8,605 bases of DNA from positions 1 to 8,605 of the forward strand of contig JAAZPS010000265.1 in the NCBI GenBank assembly GCA_012797095.1. The letters are read 5' to 3'. Shown here in pieces: positions 1-5,383 of the stretch. The DNA comes from Bacillota bacterium. Its GTDB lineage: Bacteria > Bacillota > Dethiobacteria > DTU022. Each line of letters starts with the position of its first letter. Position 1 is the first letter of the stretch. Below the pieces are notes generated by a model that worked only from the letters and a program-made list of their open reading frames with translations, made no database searches and was not told the DNA's origin. Made by a program: the position numbers and the translations under genes.

Positions 1-2
1 AG

Positions 3-542
3 GTTTCAGCACACGAATACAGGGCTTACTTCTACCGGACCGAACTGAAAAATCCGACCTACCGGAATGGTGCTGATATGCCATTCAAGCCGACGGCGAT
101 CCTGAATTACAAGGTGATCGATGACCGCCTGGCCGGGACAGTTGTCGATCTGTGGAGCTATATCTGGGAGCAGGAGGATGCTGCTATCGACCTGAAGACC
201 AAGCTGCGCCTGTCCATGAGCAATGCCATCGGTGCTTCCAGGTTCAGACAGGCCACCAGGGAGCTGATCAAAGCGTACTCCCTGGGAGTCACGGTCAGGG
301 AGCTGGATGAGCTGTTCTCGCTGTTTGCCTGGAATCAGGGGATCGGCCACTTCTCCTCGGAGATCGGCCCCTCAACCGTTTTCGCAGTCTACCGGCAGAT
401 CAAGAAAAGGGAGCAGGAGGGTCTGGAAAGGGAAAATATAGTGAGCGAGATCATGGAAACCTTCGGCGACCGCAACCCCGAGGTCAACGTGCTTTACAAA
501 AAAAGAGTCAAGTGTTGCGAAAGAGAGCCGGATCGAGGATAA
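3..542 (+). CDS. Helical protein of unknown function, possibly carboxymuconolactone decarboxylase/AhpD-like (5' partial)
   Basis: The frame is open from the left edge of the window to a TAA at 540-542, giving at least 179 residues. An ATG lies at 78, but it has no good ribosome binding site and the codons before it read as ordinary protein (AHEYRAYFYR), so the true start is probably outside the window. The protein looks all-helical. Its core runs from DLKTKL through RQATRELIKAYSLGVT and ELDELF to WNQGIGHFSSEIGPS and AVYRQIKK. The 'helix, G-V-T, E-L-D-E-L-F, helix' pattern resembles carboxymuconolactone decarboxylase/AhpD-like folds, but the CxxC redox motif of AhpD is absent, so a thiol peroxidase role is unlikely. 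I do not recognise the exact family. The stop is 48 bases before hcp on the same strand with no terminator between them, so the two are probably co-transcribed. That it is a gene is fairly sure; the family assignment is weak. Confidence 0.6.
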   Translation, partial: VSAHEYRAYFYRTELKNPTYRNGADMPFKPTAILNYKVIDDRLAGTVVDLWSYIWEQEDAAIDLKTKLRLSMSNAIGASRFRQATRELIKAYSLGVTVRELDELFSLFAWNQGIGHFSSEIGPSTVFAVYRQIKKREQEGLERENIVSEIMETFGDRNPEVNVLYKKRVKCCEREPDRG

Positions 543-590
543 CGGGACGGTCTTTTTCGCTGCTCAACAAAAATGAGGAGGAGAACCACG

Positions 591-2222
591 ATGAGCATGT
601 TTTGCTTTCAGTGCCAGGAGACGGCGCGGGGAACCGGCTGTACCACCCGCGGCGTCTGCGGTAAGAAGGAGGAGCTGGCCAAACTTCAGGACCTGCTGAT
701 CTACACGCTGAAAGGGATCTCGGAGATTATCATCAAGGGCAACCTTGCCATCGACACCCTTGAAGAGACCAACAAGGAGGTGCTGAACAGTCTCTTCATG
801 ACGATCACCAACGCCAATTTCGATGAAGCTTCCTTCGAAAAACAGATCGGCGGGATGATCGCCTTGAGGGATATGCTGAGAGAGTCCGCCCCACAGGCAG
901 AGCTGCACGACGCTGCCACTTTCGCCGTAGGCTCGAGGGAATCGATGCTGGAGAAGGCCGCTGTCGTGGGCGTACTGGCGACCGAAAACGAAGATCTGCG
1001 CTCCCTCCGTGAAACCATTATCTACGGGCTCAAGGGAATGGCCGCCTATGCCGAGCATGCCAAGAATATTGGCGAGGAGGATCTGCAGATAAATCACTTT
1101 ATCTACGAGGCGCTGGCTGCAACCCTGGACAGCTCCCTCTCGGTTGACGAGCTGGTGGCGCTGACCCTGAAAACCGGAGAGTACGGCGTGAAGGTGATGG
1201 CCCTTCTGGATGGAGCCCATCGCTCCAGATTCGGCAACCCCGAGAGCACTGCGGTCAATATCGGCGTCCGAAAAAACCCGGCGATCCTGATCACCGGCCA
1301 CGACCTGGTCGACCTGGAGCAGCTGCTGGAGCAGACCAAGGGCAGCGGCGTCGATATCTATACCCACGGCGAGATGCTTCCCGCTCACTACTACCCGGCG
1401 TTCAAAAAGTACGATCACTTTGCCGGCAACTACGGCAACGCCTGGTGGAAGCAGCTGGAGGAGTTTGTCTCCTTCCGCGGTCCGATCCTTTTTACAACCA
1501 ACTGCATCGTGCCCCCCCGGAGTGAAGAGGTCCGGGCCCGGATCTTTACCACCGGTTCCACCGGTTATCCCGGCTGCACCCATATCGATGCCGGCGCGGA
1601 CGGCACCAAGGATTTCTCGGAGATTATCGCCCTGGCCAGAACCCTGCCCCCGCCGGAGGAGATCGAAAGCGGCACCATCAGGGGCGGCTTCGCTCACAAT
1701 CAGGTCCTTGCCCTGGCCGATCAGATCGTCGAAGCGGTCAGCTCAGGGGCGATCAAGAAGTTCTTTGTCCTGGCCGGCTGCGACGGGCGGATGAAATCCC
1801 GGGCCTACTACACGGAGTTCGCCGAAAAGCTGCCGCGGGATACGGTCATTCTCACCGCGGGCTGTGCCAAATATCGCTACAACAAGCTCGCTTTAGGTGA
1901 GATCGGCGGCATCCCCCGGGTGCTCGATGCCGGGCAGTGCAATGACTGCTATTCTCTTGCGGTGATCGCGCTCAAACTGAAGGAGCGGTTCGCCCTCGAT
2001 GATATCAACGAGCTGCCCATCGCCTACAATATTGCCTGGTACGAGCAGAAAGCGGTGATCGTTCTGCTGGCGCTGCTCTACCTTGGGGTCAAGAATATTC
2101 ACCTGGGCCCGACCCTGCCGGGATTCCTCTCCCCCACTGTTGCCGGGGTGCTGGCGGATAAATTCGGCCTCACCGGCATCGGCACCGTCGATGATGATCT
2201 CGCCCTATTCCTGGATCAGTAA
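591..2222 (+). CDS. hcp: Hydroxylamine reductase / hybrid cluster protein (Hcp, prismane protein), class I
   Basis: Cytoplasmic iron-sulfur enzyme of 543 residues. The family reduces hydroxylamine to ammonia in vitro, and in enteric bacteria it acts as a nitric oxide reductase in nitrosative stress defence. The N-terminal cubane ligands are C5, C8, C17 and C23, spaced CX2CX8CX5C, the class I/III pattern; the full length indicates class I. All eight hybrid-cluster ligands can be placed: H237 (ITGHDL), E261 (THGEMLP), C305 (TTNCIVPP), C397 (LAGCDGR, expected to carry the persulfide), C425 (TAGCAKYRYN), C450 (GQCNDC), and E485 and K487 (WYEQK). The spacings between them match the Desulfovibrio protein apart from a two-residue shift before C397. 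The start at 591 is chosen because AGGAGGAG at 575-582 sits 8 bases upstream and MSMFCFQC is the usual N-terminus; the ATG at 573 overlaps that site. The gene lies directly downstream of the helical protein and is followed by a terminator. No separate promoter is evident in the 48-base gap. Confidence 0.98.
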   Translation: MSMFCFQCQETARGTGCTTRGVCGKKEELAKLQDLLIYTLKGISEIIIKGNLAIDTLEETNKEVLNSLFMTITNANFDEASFEKQIGGMIALRDMLRESAPQAELHDAATFAVGSRESMLEKAAVVGVLATENEDLRSLRETIIYGLKGMAAYAEHAKNIGEEDLQINHFIYEALAATLDSSLSVDELVALTLKTGEYGVKVMALLDGAHRSRFGNPESTAVNIGVRKNPAILITGHDLVDLEQLLEQTKGSGVDIYTHGEMLPAHYYPAFKKYDHFAGNYGNAWWKQLEEFVSFRGPILFTTNCIVPPRSEEVRARIFTTGSTGYPGCTHIDAGADGTKDFSEIIALARTLPPPEEIESGTIRGGFAHNQVLALADQIVEAVSSGAIKKFFVLAGCDGRMKSRAYYTEFAEKLPRDTVILTAGCAKYRYNKLALGEIGGIPRVLDAGQCNDCYSLAVIALKLKERFALDDINELPIAYNIAWYEQKAVIVLLALLYLGVKNIHLGPTLPGFLSPTVAGVLADKFGLTGIGTVDDDLALFLDQ

Positions 2223-2266
2223 AGCAAGTCGATCTTTGCAAAGGTACATTTTCGAGCACACAATAT

Positions 2267-2297
2267 GGGGCTGCCCCCGAAAAGGCGGCCCCGTTTT
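2267..2297 (+). terminator. Rho-independent terminator after hcp
   Basis: A 9-bp stem pairs GGGGCTGCC (2267-2275) with GGCGGCCCC (2284-2292), with one U-G wobble and an 8-base loop. GTTTT follows. It lies 45 bases after the hcp stop codon and ends that transcription unit. Confidence 0.85.
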
Positions 2298-2475
2298 AAC
2301 TTCGGAACCATATTTCCGGCCGGCCCAGACTCTTTCCCGGGCTGCCCGGATCGCTTTGAGATTTTCCTTTTCGGTGAATACTCCCGGCGCGGGATAACAA
2401 ACCACCTCAGAACTGCTGCTACTTTTCGGCCGGGAAACGGATCCATTCGAACAAAGGATGAAATCCCATACTGTA
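2298..2475. other. Intergenic stretch with no gene seen
   Basis: Part of the 314-base gap between hcp and the FmdB-like gene. Apart from the terminator before it and the promoter after it, I see no convincing ORF, RNA or repeat. Frames that stay open through it have no ribosome binding site and unlikely composition. Confidence 0.5.
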
Positions 2476-2504
2476 TTGACAGCGAAATCCATTTGCAGTA
2501 TAAT
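2476..2504 (+). promoter_or_regulatory. Consensus sigma-70/sigma-A promoter for the fmdB-like/HTH operon
   Basis: TTGACA at 2476-2481 and TATAAT at 2499-2504 both match the consensus exactly, with an ideal 17-base spacer. Transcription should start near 2511, giving a leader of about 26 bases before the ATG at 2537. Two overlapping inverted repeats lie across it: ATACTG (2468-2473) with CAGTAT (2496-2501), and TATTGA (2474-2479) with TCAATA (2504-2509). These are possible operator sequences. A perfect promoter usually needs a repressor, and the downstream gene for a triple-HTH regulator is an obvious candidate; this last point is inference. Confidence 0.88.
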
Positions 2505-2536
2505 CAATATATCTTGAAGGAAGGGAGCAAGCACAG

Positions 2537-2728
2537 ATGCCTACCTACGAGTTCTCATGCAAGAATTGCGCAAAGAAGTTTACCGTATTTACGCCCATAT
2601 CCCAAAAAAGTGAGGTTCGCTGTCCTTCCTGTTCCTCTGCGGAGCTGAAGCAGATTTTCAGCAATCCTTTCAGCTTCCTGAAGAGCAAGGATGTTTGCCG
2701 GATCCCCCCTCGGGGCGGTTTCGGCTGA
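2537..2728 (+). CDS. FmdB-family zinc ribbon protein
   Basis: A 63-residue protein with the FmdB-type N-terminus MPTYEFSC. The zinc ribbon is C8-x2-C11 and C29-x2-C32, with the usual FTV..PIS.K.EVRCPSC spacing. The C-terminus is short and glycine-rich (RGGFG) with one further cysteine, C54. FmdB was named as a putative regulator in formamide/methanol metabolism, but family members are mostly uncharacterised small zinc proteins, so no specific function can be given. AAGGAAGGGAG (2517-2527) is the ribosome binding site. It is the first gene after the consensus promoter, and the HTH regulator starts 75 bases downstream, so the two probably form one operon. The 3' end of the gene contains an imperfect hairpin (CCCC/GGGG around 2704-2715), which may be incidental. 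Confidence 0.88.
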   Translation: MPTYEFSCKNCAKKFTVFTPISQKSEVRCPSCSSAELKQIFSNPFSFLKSKDVCRIPPRGGFG

Positions 2729-2742
2729 AGGTGATCTTGCAA

Positions 2743-2757
2743 GGGGCAGTGTGCCCC
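2743..2757 (+). other. Short hairpin between the fmdB-like gene and the HTH gene
   Basis: GGGGCA (2743-2748) pairs perfectly with TGCCCC (2752-2757) around a GTG loop. No T-run follows, so it is not a standard terminator. It could stabilise the upstream message or weaken readthrough into the HTH gene. Confidence 0.4.
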
Positions 2758-2803
2758 GGCAATGGAACCATGTCCAGAAACGGTTTTCAGGGAGGGCAGC
2801 ACC

Positions 2804-3568
2804 ATGTTCAGTGGAGAGCGGATCCGGAAGTTGCGCGGTGAAAGGAACTATTCCCTGGAGCAGCTGGCCAGGAAGGGAGACCTTTCCCCCTCATTCTTGA
2901 GCGAACTGGAAAGAGGAGAGAAAAAACCCTCCTTGAGCACGGTCAACAAGCTGGCCGCAGCATTGAATGTTTCGCCCGGAGAGCTCACTGACAGGGGCGG
3001 CGGTGTCAATCCCGGTGAGCGGATCAGGGGCTACCGCCTTGAAAAAGGGTGCAGCCTGAAAGAGCTGGCCGCGCTGGCGGGGATCTCCTATTCGTACCTT
3101 TGCGGCATCGAGAGGGGACTGGTGTCGCCTTCGCTGAGCACTCTCCGGAAGATCTCCGGCGCCCTGGAGGTCCCCGCAAAGGAGCTGCTTGCCGGGGGCG
3201 CTTCCCTGGGAAGCAGGCTCACCGGAGCCCGCGAGGAACGAGGACTGAACCGTTCCCAGCTGGCCCGAAAGGCCGGACTCTCGGCGGGGATGATCGGCCA
3301 GATCGAAAGAGGGAAAGTGCAGCCCTCCCTGCAGACCGTGGAGAAGATCGCAGCAGCTCTGGAGCTTTCCCCCTGCTATTTTCTTGTTGAGGGAGATGGG
3401 TTGGAGCAACTGCTGCAGCAATTAAGCCCCGAAGTCAGGGCTCTCCTTCTGGAACCGCAAGTGCAAACTTTGTTGAGCAGGCTGTGCCAGTGCAACGAAA
3501 AAGAATTCTGGCTGATCCTTGATTTCATCGATCTGTTGAAGCGGGCCAACCTGTGCGAGCAAGACTAG
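2804..3568 (+). CDS. Transcriptional regulator with three tandem Cro/C1-type (XRE) HTH domains
   Basis: A 254-residue cytoplasmic DNA-binding protein. Three HTH_3 domains follow each other at residues 5-61 (LEQLARKGDLSPSFLSELER), 72-128 (LKELAALAGISYSYLCGIER) and 137-194 (RSQLARKAGLSAGMIGQIER). Each has the family's E-R-G...PSL.T..KI/L..AL signature after the recognition helix. The linkers are short and glycine-rich. The tail (199-254) is helical, with no recognisable ligand domain; it contains two cysteines in RLCQCNEKEF and may serve dimerisation. The start at 2804 is preferred over the ATG at 2762 because GGAGG at 2791-2795 lies 8 bases upstream and the first domain begins at once. It probably belongs to the operon started by the consensus promoter at 2476-2504, and a 63-residue ORF follows 27 bases later. 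Targets are unknown; autoregulation is plausible. Confidence 0.93.
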   Translation: MFSGERIRKLRGERNYSLEQLARKGDLSPSFLSELERGEKKPSLSTVNKLAAALNVSPGELTDRGGGVNPGERIRGYRLEKGCSLKELAALAGISYSYLCGIERGLVSPSLSTLRKISGALEVPAKELLAGGASLGSRLTGAREERGLNRSQLARKAGLSAGMIGQIERGKVQPSLQTVEKIAAALELSPCYFLVEGDGLEQLLQQLSPEVRALLLEPQVQTLLSRLCQCNEKEFWLILDFIDLLKRANLCEQD

Positions 3569-3595
3569 TTTATCGTCTAGAAAAGAGGGTTTGCA

Positions 3596-3787
3596 ATGAC
3601 GGAGGAAACCATTCAGGAGCGGATCGCTGTTCTGAAGGATAGGATCGAGCAGTTGACGGAAAGGCTGCCCGCTCACTCGATAAAGCCCGAGATGTTCCGG
3701 CAGCTGGAGCAGCTCCAGGAAGAGCTGGAGACTCTCCTCGCTGCCGCTGAAAAGCGAGATCCCTCTCTGCGCGTGACACAGGGGTAA
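3596..3787 (+). CDS. Small coiled-coil protein of unknown function with a repeat-derived C-terminus
   Basis: 63 residues, strongly helical and charged, in two segments (ETIQERIAVLKDRIEQLTER and MFRQLEQLQEELETLLAAA) joined by LPAHSIKPE. This suggests an antiparallel helical hairpin or coiled coil. An AAAGAGGG site at 3581-3588 precedes the ATG by 7 bases. It lies 27 bases after the triple-HTH gene, so it is probably translated from the same message and might be a partner of that regulator. Size and layout recall Spo0E-like phosphatases, but their SQELD motif is not present (LQEELE at the equivalent place), so I do not assign it there. The last ten or so codons (RDPSLRVTQG, 3756-3784) coincide with a degenerate copy of the hairpin repeat found just downstream, so the original stop was probably replaced when the element inserted. 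Confidence 0.68.
   Translation: MTEETIQERIAVLKDRIEQLTERLPAHSIKPEMFRQLEQLQEELETLLAAAEKRDPSLRVTQG
3756..3784 (-). repeat. Degenerate hairpin repeat inside the 3' end of the small ORF
   Basis: GAGATCC followed by CTCTGCGCG and ending GACACAGGGG closely matches the intact copy at 3793-3824, with a small internal deletion that removes the AGGAT arm. It is read through as the C-terminus of the 63-residue protein. Confidence 0.65.
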
Positions 3788-3792
3788 ATTGC

Positions 3793-3824
3793 GAGATCCT
3801 TCGCTGCGCTCAGGATGACAGGGG
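3793..3824 (-). repeat. Hairpin repeat, short inner-stem type, minus orientation
   Basis: It contains GAGATCCTTCGCTGCGCTC followed by AGGATGACAGGGG. Read on the minus strand it folds as outer stem ATCCT/AGGAT, a GA on each side, inner stem GC/GC and a GCA loop. Nearly identical copies occur at 4253-4283 and 7775-7806. Very similar elements are common in intergenic DNA of many bacteria (from memory, not searched). It lies just after the stop of the HTH operon and could act as a weak 3' end structure. Confidence 0.85.
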
Positions 3825-3957
3825 AGCAATGCTAGGCAGCAATGCACGCTTTCTCCTGCACCTTCACCCCTTCCTTACACCGCCCCAACCCAGTTTTTCG
3901 TCCCCCCATTACATTATCATACCAAGAAACCCCACCACATTGTCATTCTGGGGAGCA
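3825..3957. other. Gene-free spacer with a truncated repeat
   Basis: A pyrimidine-rich stretch with no credible ORF. The end (3934-3957) repeats the beginning of the array unit (CCACATTGTCATTCTGGGGA) but stops before the second arm, so it is a broken copy. A still more decayed trace may lie at 3904-3922. Confidence 0.5.
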
Positions 3958-4250
3958 CCACATTGTCATCCTGAGGGCTTTAGCCCGAAGGATCTCCAAA
4001 CGGTCGGTGGGAATAGTGCAACTTGCGCTGATGACCCGCAAGCCGGACTCACTTGCCAATACCCCGTCCCTTGAAACTCCACATTGTCATCCTGAGGGCT
4101 TTAGCCCGAAGGATCTCCAAACGGGTCGGTGGAAATAGTGCAACTTGCGCTGATGACCCGCAAGCCGGACTCGCTTGCCAATGCCCCCCGTCCCTTGAAA
4201 CTCCACATTGTCATCCTGGGGGCTTTAGCCCGAAGGATCTCCAAACGGGC
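3958..4250 (+). repeat. Repeat array 1: two full 121-124 bp units and one truncated unit
   Basis: Units start at 3958, 4079 and 4203, each with CCACATTGTCATCCTG. Each begins with a hairpin (3968-3993, 4089-4114, 4213-4238): outer stem ATCCT/AGGAT, GA on each side, inner stem GGGC/GCCC and loop TTTA. In the third copy one GA is changed to GG. The two full units continue with a middle module, TGCAACTTGCGCTGATGACC, in which CTTGCG pairs with CGCAAG (4022-4027 with 4037-4042; 4144-4149 with 4159-4164), then a C-rich stretch ending CCCTTGAAACT. The third unit breaks off after its hairpin and runs into a minus-oriented copy. The array lies between convergent genes. Confidence 0.92.
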
Positions 4251-4252
4251 AC

Positions 4253-4283
4253 GAGATCCTTCGCTGCGCTCAGGATGACAGGG
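4253..4283 (-). repeat. Hairpin repeat, minus orientation, facing the last unit of array 1
   Basis: Nearly identical to 3793-3824. With the plus copy beside it, it forms a larger foldback: CGAAGGATCTC (4231-4241) pairs with GAGATCCTTCG (4253-4263) over an 11-base loop, and GTCATCCTG (4210-4218) pairs with CAGGATGAC (4271-4279). This paired arrangement resembles REP doublets. Confidence 0.85.
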
Positions 4284-4405
4284 AGGAGCGCTCAGGCTAA
4301 TAGGGAGGCAATGATATGATGACAGGGGACTGATTGGATGACAGGTTAGCTCGGGGCTACAGGAGAACTCGTGGTTGCAGGGATGTTCGTGATGATAGGA
4401 GGATC
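4284..4405. repeat. Decayed tails of the hairpin repeat
   Basis: Gene-free stretch holding fragments of the repeat tail: GAGCGCTCAGG (4286-4296), GATGACAGGGGAC (4318-4330) and GGATGACAGG (4336-4345). The rest, up to the activase stop, shows nothing recognisable. No standard terminator with a T-run was found for the minus-strand genes here. Confidence 0.5.
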
Positions 4406-5383
4406 TCACCGAGACAAAGGTGCTTTTTCCTGGAGATCGGCTTCCCATTTGCCGCAGCGGCTGCCCCAGCGGCTGGCCAGTTCTCCGGCGATGTAGAGCT
4501 CGCTGATCTCGCAGCTGTTGGCACAGTGCTCGCAGATGAATCCCTGCGGGCGGTACTCGCTTTCTGCGATGGTCTGAACTCCGCGGAAAGCGCTTTGTTC
4601 AAGGGCTCCTTTGAGGTAACGCTGCCGGACCAGCAGAGCAGCGCCGTAGGCCCCCATCACCTTGAAATGCTCGGGGATGATCAACTTGACCTGGAGCAGC
4701 TCCTCTAAGGCCCAACGGATCCCGCTGTTGGCGGCGACGCCGCCCTGGAAGAGAACTGCCGGCTCGATCTTGCGGTTCCGAGCCACATTGGTCAGATAAT
4801 TTTTGGCCAGGGCCTGGCAGAGCCCGGCGATGAGATCTTCGCGGCGGTAGCCCAGCTGCTGTTTGTGGATCAGGTCCGATTCGGCGAAGACACCGCAGCG
4901 TCCGGCGATGGCAACGGGGCTGGTGGAGCGAAGGGCGTAATCGCCGAACTCCTCGATGGGGATATTGAGCCGGGCGGCCTGATGATCGAGAAAGGAGCCG
5001 GTGCCGGCGGCGCAGACCGTATTCATATTGAAACCGACGGAGACCCCTTCCTTGAGATAGATTATCTTGGAGTCCTGTCCCCCGATATCGATGACCGTGC
5101 GCACCCCAGGCTCAACTGTCCGGGCGGCGAGGGCATGTGCGGTGATCTCGTTGACAGCGATATCGGCACCGATCATCACCGCTGCAAGGTGGCGTCCCGA
5201 ACCGGTGGTTCCGGCCCCTGCCGGGATACCCTTTGCTCCTGCGATCCCTGTGAAAGCCTCCTTGATCGTCTCGATCGGTCCGCTGTCGTTGCGGCGGTAC
5301 GAGGAGTAGAGCAGCTCTCCTTCCCGGTCGATGAGCACTATCTTGGTGGTCAGGCTGCCGACGTCAGCGCCTAGGAAATACAC
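4406..5383 (-). CDS. ATP-dependent activase of the 2-hydroxyacyl-CoA dehydratase type (BcrAD/BadFG/HgdC family)
   Basis: A 325-residue ASKHA-fold ATPase. In this family the dimer holds one [4Fe-4S] cluster and couples ATP hydrolysis to injecting a low-potential electron into an HgdB-like partner. Visible motifs: phosphate-1 loop GADVGSLTTK (5-14), NEITAHA (78-84), phosphate-2 DIGGQDSK (99-106), cluster cysteine C124 in NTVCAAGTGSF, second cluster cysteine C163 in GRCGVFAESD, adenosine loop FQGGVAANSGI (212-222) and MGAYGAAL (243-250). After the ATPase fold, a tail carries C284, C287, C291 and C310, which simple HgdC-type activases lack. The start is the GTG at 5381-5383, preceded by a GGAGGGGGG site. 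It overlaps the end of the upstream gene by 13 bases, which implies translational coupling. A longer reading from 5572 lies inside the upstream gene and has no motif. The partner is almost certainly the 725-residue protein; the substrate is unknown. Confidence 0.95.
   Translation of the reverse strand: MYFLGADVGSLTTKIVLIDREGELLYSSYRRNDSGPIETIKEAFTGIAGAKGIPAGAGTTGSGRHLAAVMIGADIAVNEITAHALAARTVEPGVRTVIDIGGQDSKIIYLKEGVSVGFNMNTVCAAGTGSFLDHQAARLNIPIEEFGDYALRSTSPVAIAGRCGVFAESDLIHKQQLGYRREDLIAGLCQALAKNYLTNVARNRKIEPAVLFQGGVAANSGIRWALEELLQVKLIIPEHFKVMGAYGAALLVRQRYLKGALEQSAFRGVQTIAESEYRPQGFICEHCANSCEISELYIAGELASRWGSRCGKWEADLQEKAPLSR

Noticed and set aside
573..590. Earlier ATG for hcp at 573
   Set aside because: It overlaps the AGGAGGAG ribosome binding site. 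Hcp proteins start with MSMFCFQC or similar, which fits 591.
564..1697. Minus-strand open frame of 377 codons opposite hcp
   Set aside because: It lies wholly opposite hcp, which has every catalytic ligand in place. It shows no family motif and is an artefact of GC-rich codon use.
3596..3787. Spo0E-like aspartyl-phosphate phosphatase
   Set aside because: Length and two-helix layout fit, but the SQELD signature is missing (LQEELE), so the assignment is not supported.
3968..4250. Riboswitch or tRNA-like RNA in array 1
   Set aside because: The hairpins are structured, but no known riboswitch core or tRNA arms and anticodon can be drawn, and the units repeat between convergent genes.
3829..4319. 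Several plus-strand frames across repeat array 1
   Set aside because: They translate the repeats (for example HCHPEGFSPKDLQT), lack ribosome binding sites and shift frame between units.
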